Assembly: GCF_000716535.1 (NCBI RefSeq)
Contig: NZ_JNWV01000012.1
Location: 137,074-201,073 of the forward strand
Direction of reading: 5' to 3'
Source: Streptomyces flaveolus
Lineage (GTDB): Bacteria; Actinomycetota; Actinomycetes; Streptomycetales; Streptomycetaceae
Length of the DNA: 64,000 nt
This document shows, piece by piece, positions 47,099-56,083 of the stretch (position 1 is its first letter; every line of letters begins with the position of its first letter). The position numbers were made by a program, and so were the translations under genes. The notes under the pieces were generated by a model. The model saw nothing but the letters and a program-made list of their open reading frames with translations, was not told the origin of the DNA and did not search any database.

Positions 47099-47668
47099 AT
47101 GGAACCCGTCACGCTCACCACGGACCGTCTCGTGCTGCGCCCGGTCGGCCCCGCCGACACCGACGCGGTGTACGCGGCCGCGCAGGACCCCGAGATCCAG
47201 CGCTGGACGCTCGTCCCCTCGCCCTATCTCCCGGAGCACGCGATCGGTTTCACCGAGCAGACCGTCCCGGACGGCTGGTCGCAGGGCTCGACGTTCACCT
47301 TCGGCGTCTTCCTCACGGGCGGCGAGCTGGTCGCCATGCTCGCCCTGATGATGCGCTCACTGGGCACGGCCGAGGTCGGCTTCTGGGCGGCCAAGGAACA
47401 CCGCGGCAACGGATATGTCGTGGAGGCCACGCTCACCGCCTGCCGGTGGATCTTCACCGAGGTCGGCGTCGACCGTGTCGAATGGCGGGCCGAGGTCGGC
47501 AACTACGCCTCCCGCGCCGTCGCCGAACGCGCGGGATTCACCATCGAGGGCACCCTGCGCTCCGGCCTCAACAACAAAGGAGTGCGCCGCGACTGCTGGG
47601 TCGGCTCCCTGCTCCCCTCTGACCTGGGCCTGCCCTCCACGGCCCCGTACCTGCCCGCGCGGTCCTGA
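47099..47668 (+). CDS. GNAT-family N-acetyltransferase (RimJ/RimL type)
   Basis: The 189-residue protein starts at ATG 47099 (MEPVTLTTDRLVLRPVG). The RimJ/RimL-type GNAT fold is seen from the LTTDRLVLRPVGPADTDAVYA start, the acetyl-CoA loop KEHRGNGYVVEA (about 112-123) and WRAEVGNYASRAVAERAGF near 146-164. It transfers an acetyl group to an amine, perhaps a protein N-terminus or small molecule; the substrate is unknown. It is divergent from secA across a gap of about 250 bp and lies 89 bp before the glycosylase-like gene. Confidence 0.9.
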   Translation: MEPVTLTTDRLVLRPVGPADTDAVYAAAQDPEIQRWTLVPSPYLPEHAIGFTEQTVPDGWSQGSTFTFGVFLTGGELVAMLALMMRSLGTAEVGFWAAKEHRGNGYVVEATLTACRWIFTEVGVDRVEWRAEVGNYASRAVAERAGFTIEGTLRSGLNNKGVRRDCWVGSLLPSDLGLPSTAPYLPARS

Positions 47669-47744
47669 GCCTGTTCGCCGTTCCCGGAGAACGGGCAGTT
47701 CCCAGAGAACGGGCAGCTCGTCGCGGGCTGTCAGTGGCACCCTC

Positions 47745-47750
47745 TATCGT
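47745..47750 (+). promoter_or_regulatory. TATCGT -10 box of the AlkX-like gene
   Basis: TATCGT is followed by CCGACGC and ATG 47758, with no Shine-Dalgarno sequence, consistent with leaderless transcription from this box. Confidence 0.45.
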
Positions 47751-47757
47751 CCGACGC

Positions 47758-48933
47758 ATGACGACCCTTCCGCGCCCGACCACCACTCTCACCGCGGACG
47801 ACGCCCGCCGGATCGCCCTGCGGGCCCAGGGCCTGCTCGGCGCGCCGGACCGGCGCGCGGGCGTCCGCGGGGTGCTGCGCCACCTCGGCGCGGTCCAGCT
47901 CGACACGATCTCGGTGCTCGCCCGCTCCCATGAACTCGTGCCCTACGCCCGGCTGGGCGCGGTCGGCCGCAAGGCCGTGGAGGCCGCGTACTGGACGGAC
48001 GCCCATGCCTTCGAGTACTGGTCGCACGCGGCCTGCATCCTCCCCATCGAGGAGTGGCCGCACTTCGCCTTCCGCCGCCGCGCCTACCGCGACCGGCCGC
48101 ACTGGCACCACGAACTCCCCGACGGCGCCTACGACCAGGTCATCAAGCAGCTCCGCGCGGAGGGCCCGCTGACCGCCACCGAACTGGGCGGCGCCAAGAA
48201 GACGAACGACTGGTGGGACTGGTCGGGCACGAAGGTCGCCGTGGAACGCGCGCTGATGTACGGCGAGGTGGTGTGCGTGGAGCGGCGCGGCTGGAAGCGG
48301 GTGTACGACCTGGCAGAGCGCGCGGTCCCGGCCGCGCTGCTCCACGACGAGCTGGACGACGCCGAGTGCCTGCGCCGTCTGGTGCGGCTGGCGGGCGAGT
48401 CGCTCGGGGTCGGCACGCGCGCGGACATCGCCGACTATCACCGTCTCAAGGGCGAGCAGGTCGACGCGGTGATCGCGGACTCCGGTCTGGTGCCGGTCGA
48501 GGTCGAGGGCTGGGGCAGGCCGGCCTGGGCGGACCCGGCGGCCCTGGCGACGCCACCGCGCGGCCGGCACCGCACCACCCTGCTGTCGCCGTTCGACTCA
48601 CTGATCTGGGAGCGGGCGCGCACGGAGCGGATCTTCGGCTTCACCCACCGGCTGGAGGCGTACGTCCCCAGGCCCAAGCGGGTCTACGGCTACTTCGCGA
48701 TGCCGGTGCTCGCGGGCGGTCGGCTGGTCGGGCGTGTCGACCCGGCGCGGGAGGGCCGCACGCTGGTGGCCAAGCAGGTCACCCTGGACGGCCCGAAGGC
48801 GGTCCCGGCGGTCGCCCAGGCCCTGGTCGAGGCGGCGGCGTGGGTCGGCTGCACCAACGTCCGCGTGGAGCGCGTGGACGCACCCGAGCTGCGCGAACCC
48901 CTGGCCAGGGAAGTCGCCGGGCTGCTCGGATAG
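47758..48933 (+). CDS. YcaQ/AlkX-type DNA glycosylase family (winged-helix HTH_42)
   Basis: This 391-residue member of the winged-helix family includes E. coli YcaQ (AlkX) and Streptomyces AlkZ, which unhook interstrand crosslinks and remove alkylated bases. The catalytic Q-hydrophobic-D triad is visible as Gln47-Leu48-Asp49 in LGAVQLDTISVLARSHEL, the AlkX form; AlkZ has Gln in the third position. FEYWSHAACILPIEEWP, LLSPFDSLIWERARTERIFGF and KRVYGYFAMPVL are family signatures. It is not in a biosynthetic cluster, so a general repair role is more likely than self-resistance. The start is ATG 47758, probably leaderless. Confidence 0.88.
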   Translation: MTTLPRPTTTLTADDARRIALRAQGLLGAPDRRAGVRGVLRHLGAVQLDTISVLARSHELVPYARLGAVGRKAVEAAYWTDAHAFEYWSHAACILPIEEWPHFAFRRRAYRDRPHWHHELPDGAYDQVIKQLRAEGPLTATELGGAKKTNDWWDWSGTKVAVERALMYGEVVCVERRGWKRVYDLAERAVPAALLHDELDDAECLRRLVRLAGESLGVGTRADIADYHRLKGEQVDAVIADSGLVPVEVEGWGRPAWADPAALATPPRGRHRTTLLSPFDSLIWERARTERIFGFTHRLEAYVPRPKRVYGYFAMPVLAGGRLVGRVDPAREGRTLVAKQVTLDGPKAVPAVAQALVEAAAWVGCTNVRVERVDAPELREPLAREVAGLLG

Positions 48934-48936
48934 GCG

Positions 48937-49683
48937 CTAGCGGATCTCCAGGATCTTCTCCCGCATCGCGTACACCACGGCTTCCATGCGGGAGTGGAGC
49001 TGCAACTTCTCCAGGATGTTGCGGACGTGGTTCTTCACGGTGTTCTCGGAGATGAACAGTTCCTTGGCGATGTCCCGGTTGTTCATGCCCGTGGCGACGA
49101 GCTTGAGGACCTCCAACTCGCGGTCGGTCAGCCGGGGCGCGGGTACGAGCCGGCGTTCGTCGGTGCGCTGGATCATCGACTTGAACTCGGTGAGGAGTTT
49201 CGACGCCATCGACGGGCTGATCTGCGACTGTCCGTCGGCCACCGCGCGAATGGCGGTGGCCACCTCGTCGGTGGAGATCTCCTTGAGGAGGTATCCGGTC
49301 GCGCCCGCCTTGATCGCGTCGTAGAGGTCGGCCTCCTCGTCACTGATCGTCAGCATGATGATCTTCGCGCTGGGGGCGACCTCCTTGATGGAGGTGCAGG
49401 CCTCGATCCCGCCGCGCTTGGGCATGCGGACGTCCATCAGCACGATGTCGGGCAGCAGGTCGGCGGCCTTGTCGACGGCCTCGGCCCCGTCGCCCGCCTC
49501 ACCGACGACCTGGATGTCCTCCTCGGCCGCGAGCACGATCTCCAGGCCGCGCCGGAAGAGGGCGTGGTCGTCCACGACCAGGACTCTGATCGGCTCGTCG
49601 CCCGAAGAGCCCGCGTCGGGGTTCCTGCCGATGACATCGTCGTCGGCGTCCCCGTCCCGCATCGGTCCGAAGGTGTCCGCCAT
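48937..49683 (-). CDS. Orphan NarL/LuxR-type response regulator
   Basis: The 248-residue regulator starts at ATG 49683 (MADTFGPMRDG), with GGAGGAA upstream; the open frame reaches 49869 but without coding character. The receiver domain (about 32-150) has VDDH (38-40), phospho-acceptor Asp84 in IVLMDVRMPK and the switch Lys in YLLKEIS. The LuxR helix-turn-helix covers about 183-245 (LTDRELEVLKLVATGMNNRD, ISENTVKNHVRNILEKL). No sensor kinase gene is adjacent, so it is an orphan. It lies between the glycosylase gene and hpf, the latter being a possible target. Confidence 0.93.
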   Translation of the reverse strand: MADTFGPMRDGDADDDVIGRNPDAGSSGDEPIRVLVVDDHALFRRGLEIVLAAEEDIQVVGEAGDGAEAVDKAADLLPDIVLMDVRMPKRGGIEACTSIKEVAPSAKIIMLTISDEEADLYDAIKAGATGYLLKEISTDEVATAIRAVADGQSQISPSMASKLLTEFKSMIQRTDERRLVPAPRLTDRELEVLKLVATGMNNRDIAKELFISENTVKNHVRNILEKLQLHSRMEAVVYAMREKILEIR

Positions 49684-49827
49684 CGTTCCTCCCCCTGAAG
49701 GCTGTGGCCTGTGGTCCTGTGCCATCGCCAACCCAAGGCAGCGGCCCACCGGTTGGGCCGATGCGGCCATGATTTCATGCCCGGGCGGCACAGAGGTGAC
49801 GTGCGGGGCGCGAAGCGGTCGCACATC

Positions 49828-49864
49828 GGTGCCCCTGGGGGCGCACACGCGCTCCAGGGGCACC
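49828..49864 (-). terminator. hpf terminator
   Basis: The stem GGTGCCCCTGG (49828-49838) pairs with 49854-49864, and an inner GCGC-ACAC-GCGC stem sits above a small internal loop. It lies 22 bp past the hpf stop on the minus strand. Confidence 0.75.
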
Positions 49865-49886
49865 CGCACAGCTTCAGCCGGGTGGA

Positions 49887-50585
49887 TCAGCCGCCCAGCG
49901 TGCCACCCGCCGCGGGGGGCTGCGCCTGCGCCTCGGCGACCATCGGGTCGGTGCTGAGGTGGATCACGCCGTAGTCGTAGGCGTGTCGCCGGTAGACGAC
50001 GCTGGGTTCCTTCGTCTCGGAGTCGACGAACAAGTAGAAGTCGTGGCCGACCAGTTCCATCTCGTACAGGGCCTGGTCGAGCGTCATCGGGGAGGCGACG
50101 TGGGTCTTCTCGCGGACGACGAGGGGGCCTTCACCCTTGACCTCCAGCGAGCCGATCTTCTTGGTCGGCACTCCGTCCGTCTCCTCCTCCTGGACGGGGA
50201 GGCCGCTGCCGTTCAGTGTCGCCGCGCCCGGGACGTGGTCGGGCACCTCTGCCGCGGAGATCCGGCGCGCGCCACGGCGCGAGAACCGCTTGTCGTGCTG
50301 CTTGCGCAGCCGGGCATCCAGCTTCTCCGCCGCCAGGTCGAGAGCCGCGTACGGATCGCTGGCCGCTGCCTCCGCCCGGATCACCGGACCGCGGGAGCGG
50401 AGCGTGATCTCCACTCGGTCACAGCGGTCGGCCTGTCGGGGGTTCGGCTCCTTGGACACCTCGACGTCGAGGCTGATCACCTTGGCATCGAGCCTCTGGA
50501 TCTTCTCCAGCTTCAGCTTCTCGGCCACGTGCTTGCGGAACCGCTCGGGCACCTCGGTCTTGCGGCCCTTGACGACGATGTCCAC
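49887..50585 (-). CDS. hpf: Ribosome hibernation promoting factor, long form
   Basis: The 232-residue long HPF dimerises 70S ribosomes into inactive 100S particles in stationary phase or stress. The GTG start at 50585 (VDIVVKGRKTEVPERFRKHV) has GGAG 6 nt upstream. Residues 1-105 are the S30AE ribosome-binding domain. A basic linker (KLDARLRKQHDKRFSRRGARR) and variable region lead to the C-terminal dimerisation domain (about 155-215: VVREKTHVASPMTLDQALYE, GHDFYLFVDSETKEPSVVYR). A 22-bp palindrome lies 59 bp upstream. Confidence 0.95.
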   Translation of the reverse strand: MDIVVKGRKTEVPERFRKHVAEKLKLEKIQRLDAKVISLDVEVSKEPNPRQADRCDRVEITLRSRGPVIRAEAAASDPYAALDLAAEKLDARLRKQHDKRFSRRGARRISAAEVPDHVPGAATLNGSGLPVQEEETDGVPTKKIGSLEVKGEGPLVVREKTHVASPMTLDQALYEMELVGHDFYLFVDSETKEPSVVYRRHAYDYGVIHLSTDPMVAEAQAQPPAAGGTLGG

Positions 50586-50897
50586 GCAGAACTCCGTTCC
50601 CGGATCGCTCCGCTGACTCGGCGGAGCATCTCCCTTTCGCACCAGGTCCGGTGATCACCGGACCTCGGACTCGGTGACTTCCACCTCCTCCTCCCCCATG
50701 GGCGAGAGCTCCACCCCACCGGCGCGGGTGATTGTGGAAAACCCGCAGCACGGCATTCGGATATGAGAGGTGTGGCCTGCGCCTTTCCTCACACCCGAAC
50801 ATATCTCGCCCGGACGGATGTCGTCACCCTCTACTGCGGCGTACCTCCATTCAGGTGAATTACCCCTGTCACTAGCTGGAACGATGCAAGTTGACGA
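50586..50897. other. hpf upstream region with inverted repeats
   Basis: These 312 bp separate hpf from the end of comF and contain no gene. Besides the 22-bp palindrome, a broken inverted repeat pairs GATATG (50759-50764 area) with CATATC near 50802, and GGTGTG with CACACC inside it. The promoter of hpf should lie here, probably in the AT-richer 50740-50880 part. Confidence 0.5.
50644..50665. promoter_or_regulatory. Perfect 22-bp palindrome upstream of hpf
   Basis: The half AGGTCCGGTGA is followed by its exact reverse complement with no spacer. It lies 59-80 bp before the hpf start. It could be a dimeric regulator site or a hairpin in the 5' leader. It shows no resemblance to a terminator because no T-run follows. 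Confidence 0.6.
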
Positions 50898-51809
50898 TCA
50901 GTTCCTGTTCATTTCGAAAGAATCGCGAGGAGCCGCGATCACGGCGGCATGGAGGATCCGCCGCAGGGCGTTCGGCGCCGCCTTTTCCGGTGCACTATGC
51001 ACCGACTCCCTTCTCTCCTGCGGCGCACCGATCCGTTGTTCCTCCCTACCTTCCCGAGTTGTGGCCTCATACACGGCCCTCTTGGCCTCACGACGGGGCA
51101 CGGCCGCCTCCCGCAGGGCCCGCGCCGCCTCCGCGAGACTGGCGCCCGTCGTCATCAGGTCGTCGACGAGCACGACACGGCCGACGCCGAGCAGCCGTCC
51201 GCCTCCCGGACTCACCTCCAGCGCCCCGGCGAGGTTCGCCAGGCGGTGGCGCGCGTCCAGCCCCGCCTGGTCGGCCACGGCCCGCCGCTGGCGCAGCACG
51301 GCCGCCACCCGGGCCGGCGTCCCGGTGCGCCGCAGTTCCCCGGCCGCCGCGAGCGCCATCCGCCGCACCGGATCGTGCCCACGCGCCCGCACGGCCCACC
51401 GGGCGGAGGGCACGGGAACCAGCAGCACGGGCCCGCACCCCGGCCACCGGGCGGGCCCGACCGGCCCGGCGCCGACGTAGGCACCGCCGCCCGGACGGAC
51501 ACCGGCACCGCCGTCCGCGCCGAGGCTCGACCGCACGGCCCCCGCCAGCGCCGTGCCCAGCGCTCCCGTGAGCGTCAGCGCGCCCCGTTCCTTGTGCGCG
51601 AGCAACAGCGTGCGCACCTCCGCCGCGTAGGGGGCCACCGCGTGCACCACCGGCAGCCCGGCCGGCTCCGGCACCGGCCACACCCGCCGCGCCGCGCTCC
51701 CGTGCAGCGCGGCCCGGCACCGCGGGCAGAGCGCCGTACGAGGTGCGCCGCAGCCCGCGCAGTCGGCCGGCAGCACCAGGTCGGTGAGGTCCTGCCACCA
51801 CCCCCGCAT
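50898..51809 (-). CDS. comF: ComF-family phosphoribosyltransferase-like protein
   Basis: The 303-residue protein starts at ATG 51809 (MRGWWQDLTDLVLPADCAGCG). A treble-clef zinc site is formed by Cys17, Cys20, Cys28 and Cys31, and the PRPP-binding loop VVLVDDLMTTGAS is at 212-224, both typical of ComF/GntX. In naturally competent bacteria ComF acts in DNA uptake; its job in actinomycetes is unclear. About 55 residues after 250 have no family match and run into the hpf upstream region, longer than usual. It follows lpqB by 339 bp in the same orientation. Confidence 0.85.
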   Translation of the reverse strand: MRGWWQDLTDLVLPADCAGCGAPRTALCPRCRAALHGSAARRVWPVPEPAGLPVVHAVAPYAAEVRTLLLAHKERGALTLTGALGTALAGAVRSSLGADGGAGVRPGGGAYVGAGPVGPARWPGCGPVLLVPVPSARWAVRARGHDPVRRMALAAAGELRRTGTPARVAAVLRQRRAVADQAGLDARHRLANLAGALEVSPGGGRLLGVGRVVLVDDLMTTGASLAEAARALREAAVPRREAKRAVYEATTREGREEQRIGAPQERRESVHSAPEKAAPNALRRILHAAVIAAPRDSFEMNRN

Positions 51810-52148
51810 GATCACCACTGTGCCAACGCGACCGCGGGCCTGCCACCCCTGTGGACAACGCCCTGTGGACAACTCGGCGCACGGTCCAGGGCGGGTGACC
51901 GGGGCGCGGTGCAGCGCGAGGTGACCGGGCGTGGCGCAGGGCTACGGCGAGGCGGGTGTCCTGCTCTCAGACAGGCCCACTCGCCGCCCGGCAACTGGCA
52001 GCCGTCGGGAGGCGCGTGCCCTGCTCTCCGTCGGGAGGCGGGCCCCCTGCTCTGACTGGCAGGTGCCCCGCTCCCGGACCGGACCCTCGCCACCCGACCA
52101 CTGGCGACCGTCCCGGACCGGGCGCCGTCACCGCCGGCTGCCGTCTGA
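51810..52148. repeat. Noncoding gap with short tandem repeats between lpqB and comF
   Basis: This 339-bp stretch has no gene. A 26-bp unit (52003-52028) is repeated in tandem at 52029-52054 with four differences, each beginning CGTCGGGAGGCG and ending CCCTGCTCT; a partial copy of its end precedes at about 51959. Further on, GACCGGACCCTCGCCACC-like and CGACCGTCCCGGACCGGG segments also repeat loosely. No clear terminator for lpqB is visible. Confidence 0.6.
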
Positions 52149-53981
52149 TCAGCCCGGATAGACCGGCGCCGACCCGTCCTTGTCGACCTTCTGCCACTGC
52201 GCCCCGGACGGCAGTCGCACGACCCCGTCCTCCGAGTAGGCGACCAGTGGCACCCGCTCGTCCTCGGACGCGGCGATCGCCTTGACGCTGGTGAGCGCGC
52301 CCGGTGCCGGGCCGTCCAGGGTGGAGCCGTCGACCTGGACGTACCGCATCTGCTGCACGCCCCCCTGCTCCTGCCCGACGACCAGCAGCCTGCTGTCCCC
52401 GGCCCAGGAGATGGCGCTGATCTGCTCCAGGTCCGGTGCCGCCGACCGCAGTCCGTCCACCGAGATGCCCTGCCCGGTTCCGTCGTCGCGCTGAATGCGC
52501 CCGATGAACAGGGACTGCTTGCCGTCCTTCTCCACGACCAGCGCGATCCGCGCCCCGTCGGCGGCCACCCGCGCGTCCTTGATCTGACCGGACAGGTCCG
52601 GGACGGCGACCGGCTCCGGTTTGTCGGCGCCCTGCTCCAGGACGAACAGGCGCGGCCGGTGCGGGTCACGGTCGGCCACCCACAGGTCGCCGCGGGCGTC
52701 CCAGCTCGGGGTGGCGAGCCGGTGGTCGGGGGTCGTACCGGCGCTGGACACCAGCGGCTCGCCGAGCGATCCGTCCGACGCCAGCGACGTCACGTACAGC
52801 GTTCTGCCCTCGTCGCCGACCGCGGCCGCGGTGTGCTCGTCCCGCGACACCGCCACCGACTGCAGCCCCCTGCCGCCCTCGCCCAGCGGACCCGGCACCG
52901 GCATGGACGTCGTCCCGGTGCTCCCGGTCTGCATCCGTACCATCCGGTGCTTGCCGTCGAGGAAGTACAGGTACTCGGGACGCTTGGACGACCCGTGCCA
53001 GGCGACGTCCTCGGCGCGCTCCTCCCTCAGTTCGCACAACCGGTCGCCGCCGGTCCCCAGCAGCTCCACGGATTCCAGCGTCGGCGCCAGGTTCCGCAGG
53101 GTGAACAGCATCTGCGTCGCCATCTCGGTGCACTTCCCGGGCGCCACCCGGGACGGCTTGAGGTTCAGCGGCACCGTCAGCTTGTTCTGGTCGTCCGGCG
53201 CCAGCCCGGACGCGCCCTTCTGCAATGCCGTACCGGTCGGGAAGCTCGACCTGACCACCGGTCCGAGCCAGGTGGTGGGTCCCTTCAGCAGCGATCGGAC
53301 CAGCTGGGTCATCGGGTCCACCTTGCTGCGCACGAACACCGGGTCGGCGACCGCCGCCGGCTGCCCGCTCTCCCCGACGGACGCGTTGGAGGCGAAGTAG
53401 TACTTGTCGACGGACCTGTAGTTCCGCTGGAAGTCCGACTTGCCCATGACGACCCCGTCGGGCAGCCCGTCGATGCGCCACTGCCCGTTCTTCGCGTCCT
53501 TCACGAGGTGCAGCTTCTTGCGGTAGGTCCCGTCGGCGGGCTGATAGGCCTGCTGCGCGTCGACGGTGGCGACCTGGCTGCCGGCCAGCACACACGTGAC
53601 GCTGTTGGTCTCCTCCCGGCCGCCCGACCGGCAGTCCGTCTCGATGGTCGGCCCGTTCGCGAGGACGGTGGTCGACTGCTCGGGCCGCCAGGTGCGGGCC
53701 GCGTCGGCCGTCAGGTACTTGCGCGCGGTGTCGTACCCCGGGTCGTCACTGGTCAGCGCCTCCAGGAAACCCTGCATGATCTCGCCCGGACCGGCGCCGT
53801 CGGCCGGCGGCATGGCGAACACCCGGACCCCGGTGTCCTGCCGCGGCGTGGACTCCACATCCCTCAGGTCCCCGCTGTCGGGCATCGAGGCACAACCGGC
53901 CAGCAGTACGACACCCAGGGCGGCGTACGCCACCACGCGCCACGACCGCCGCCGCGCGCCCCCCTCGCGGTCAGCGGCCAC
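52149..53981 (-). CDS. lpqB: Lipoprotein LpqB of the MtrAB system
   Basis: The 610-residue lipoprotein starts at GTG 53981, with GGGGAGG 7 nt upstream and an 11-bp overlap with the mtrB end. The signal peptide ends in lipobox LLAGCAS with Cys30. The mature part has a GerMN-like domain and a C-terminal beta-propeller-like region (repeated DGxR-type strands such as SVAVSRDEHTAAAVGDEGRT and ISAISWAGDSRLLVVGQ). In actinobacteria LpqB works with MtrB outside the membrane and affects MtrA phosphorylation, cell division and motility-like traits. Confidence 0.94.
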   Translation of the reverse strand: MAADREGGARRRSWRVVAYAALGVVLLAGCASMPDSGDLRDVESTPRQDTGVRVFAMPPADGAGPGEIMQGFLEALTSDDPGYDTARKYLTADAARTWRPEQSTTVLANGPTIETDCRSGGREETNSVTCVLAGSQVATVDAQQAYQPADGTYRKKLHLVKDAKNGQWRIDGLPDGVVMGKSDFQRNYRSVDKYYFASNASVGESGQPAAVADPVFVRSKVDPMTQLVRSLLKGPTTWLGPVVRSSFPTGTALQKGASGLAPDDQNKLTVPLNLKPSRVAPGKCTEMATQMLFTLRNLAPTLESVELLGTGGDRLCELREERAEDVAWHGSSKRPEYLYFLDGKHRMVRMQTGSTGTTSMPVPGPLGEGGRGLQSVAVSRDEHTAAAVGDEGRTLYVTSLASDGSLGEPLVSSAGTTPDHRLATPSWDARGDLWVADRDPHRPRLFVLEQGADKPEPVAVPDLSGQIKDARVAADGARIALVVEKDGKQSLFIGRIQRDDGTGQGISVDGLRSAAPDLEQISAISWAGDSRLLVVGQEQGGVQQMRYVQVDGSTLDGPAPGALTSVKAIAASEDERVPLVAYSEDGVVRLPSGAQWQKVDKDGSAPVYPG

Positions 53982-56082
53982 GAAATACCTCCCCTGGCTC
54001 GGTCGAGTCCTCGGTCGAGTCCTCCGGCGTGGCGGCGTCCGGCCGGCCCGCGCTCGCGCCGGGCGCCGGACGTGCGGCGAGCCCGTCGCCCGGACGCCGG
54101 GCGCCGGCGGTGGGCCGGGGCACGACGCGCGCGCCGTTGCCGTTGCCGGGCAGGGCGGTCGGGTCGACGGCCGGGGTGGCCGTGGCAAGCCGCGGCGCGA
54201 TCTCCGCCCGTGGCGGCAGCGAGGGCGCCTGGGCGCCGTTCTGCTGCACCGGAACGGTCGCCCGCTTCTCCTCGCCCGCCCTGGGCAGACCGGCGACGTC
54301 GAGGCCGCGGTTGCGGCGGGAGTCCTTGGGCTCCAGCGGGATCGGCGAGCCCCGCAGTGGCTCGTCCGCGGTCCTGGGCAGCGTCAGCCGGAACTGGGAG
54401 CCGCCGCCCGGCTCGCCCCAGGCCTGCAGCCAGCCGCCGTGCAGCCGCGCGTCCTCCAGGGCGATCGACAGCCCGAGGCCGGTGCCGCCGGTGGTACGCG
54501 CGCGTGCCGGGTCGGCCCGCCAGAAGCGGCTGAAGACCCGGGTCGCCTCACCCGGCTTCAGGCCCACGCCGTAGTCCCGCACCGCGATGGCCACGGCTCC
54601 GCCCGCGGCGGCCAGCTTGACCACGACGTCCTTGCCCTCGCCGTGCTCGACGGCGTTGACGACGAGGTTGCGCAGAATCCGCTCCACGCGCCGGGCGTCC
54701 GCCTCGGCGACGATGGGCTGCTGGTCGCCGCGGACCCGTATGTGCGTGCCCTTGCGCTCGGCGAGCGGCTCGGCACCGCTCACCACCCGCCGGACGACCT
54801 CCCTGAGGTCTATCGGCTCGGCCTCCAGCGCCGCCGCCCCGGCGTCGAAACGACTGATCTCCAGCAGGTCGGCGAGCAGCGACTCGAACCGGTCCAGCTG
54901 GTCGGCGAGCAGCTCGGCCGACCGCGCGGTGACCGGGTCGAAGTCCTCGCGCGCCTCGTGGATGACGTCGGCGGCCATCCGGACGGTGGTCAGCGGGGTG
55001 CGCAGCTCGTGCGAGACGTCGGAGACGAACCGCCGCTGCATCCGCGACAGATCTTCCAGCTGCTGGATCTTGCCCTGCAGGTTCTGCGCCATCTTGTTGA
55101 AGGCCTCGCCCAGGCGCGCGATGTCGTCCTCGCCGGTGACCTTCATCCGCTCCTGCAGCCGTCCGGCCGACAACCGCTCCGCGATCCCGGCCGCCATCCG
55201 CACCGGCGTGACGACCTGCCGCACCACCAGCCAGGCGATGGCGCCGAGCAGGACGACGACGAACAGCCCGGCGGTGGCGAGCGTGCCCTTGACCAGGCTC
55301 AGGGACTTCTCCTCCTGCGTGAGCGGGAAGAGGTAGTACAGCTCGTACGGGCGGCCGTTGGGGTCGTTGACCTGCTTGCCGATGACGAGCCCCGGCTGCG
55401 AGTCCTTGCCGCCGTAGTAGACGATCCGCGTGTTGCTCTGGACGGCCGACGTACCGCTGTTGACCCGCTCGCGCAGGGCGGCGGGCACGCTGGAGGTCGG
55501 GTTCACGTTCCCGGAGCCGCGCGGGCTGCGACCGCCGCCGCTGTCGTCGCCCACGGGCAGCGTCACCACGTCGAAGGCTCCCGCGCCGCCACTGGACAGC
55601 GACTCCACAAGGTCGCTCATCCACTGGATGACGTTCTGCGACTGCCGCCCGTCCCCGGTCGCCGTGCCGTCACCGGTGCCCGCACCGGCCCCGCCGACCG
55701 CCTCGTCGGCCTTCTGCTTGGCCACCGCGAACCCTCCCGTGGCCTGGCTCTGCGACGCCTTGACCTTCGCGTCGAGCAGGCCGTTGCGCACCTGCCCGAT
55801 CACGACGAAGCCCAGCAGCAGCACGACACCCAGCGACATCAGCAGGGTGGTGGCGACGACCCTGAGCTGGATGTTGCGCCGCCACAGCCGCATCACCGGC
55901 AGCAGCGGACGGCGCACCCAGCGCAGGAACAGGCGAAGGACCGGGCTGCCCTGGACTCCGCCCTCGAGCAGCCCGCCGTCGAACAGCGCCCGCAGGCGCG
56001 CACCCGCCGCCGGCCGGCCGACAGACCGCCCCGGACGGGCCCCAGAACCGCCGGGAGCCGAAGCGGCGCTGTCCCCGGACAC
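53971..56082 (-). CDS. mtrB: Sensor histidine kinase MtrB
   Basis: The 703-residue kinase starts at GTG 56082, 1 nt after the mtrA stop; an upstream GTG at 56115 lies inside mtrA without a ribosome-binding site. Two transmembrane helices (about 75-95 and 269-289) bracket an extracellular domain of about 170 residues. HAMP follows (about 289-341), then the H-box SDVSHELRTP with His358, and an ATPase domain with NLVVNAVEHGEG, DYGVGL and GGTGLGLSIALE. The last 120 residues are Pro/Ala-rich and probably disordered. It phosphorylates MtrA. Confidence 0.95.
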   Translation of the reverse strand: MSGDSAASAPGGSGARPGRSVGRPAAGARLRALFDGGLLEGGVQGSPVLRLFLRWVRRPLLPVMRLWRRNIQLRVVATTLLMSLGVVLLLGFVVIGQVRNGLLDAKVKASQSQATGGFAVAKQKADEAVGGAGAGTGDGTATGDGRQSQNVIQWMSDLVESLSSGGAGAFDVVTLPVGDDSGGGRSPRGSGNVNPTSSVPAALRERVNSGTSAVQSNTRIVYYGGKDSQPGLVIGKQVNDPNGRPYELYYLFPLTQEEKSLSLVKGTLATAGLFVVVLLGAIAWLVVRQVVTPVRMAAGIAERLSAGRLQERMKVTGEDDIARLGEAFNKMAQNLQGKIQQLEDLSRMQRRFVSDVSHELRTPLTTVRMAADVIHEAREDFDPVTARSAELLADQLDRFESLLADLLEISRFDAGAAALEAEPIDLREVVRRVVSGAEPLAERKGTHIRVRGDQQPIVAEADARRVERILRNLVVNAVEHGEGKDVVVKLAAAGGAVAIAVRDYGVGLKPGEATRVFSRFWRADPARARTTGGTGLGLSIALEDARLHGGWLQAWGEPGGGSQFRLTLPRTADEPLRGSPIPLEPKDSRRNRGLDVAGLPRAGEEKRATVPVQQNGAQAPSLPPRAEIAPRLATATPAVDPTALPGNGNGARVVPRPTAGARRPGDGLAARPAPGASAGRPDAATPEDSTEDSTEPGEVFRGR

Positions 56083-56083
56083 G

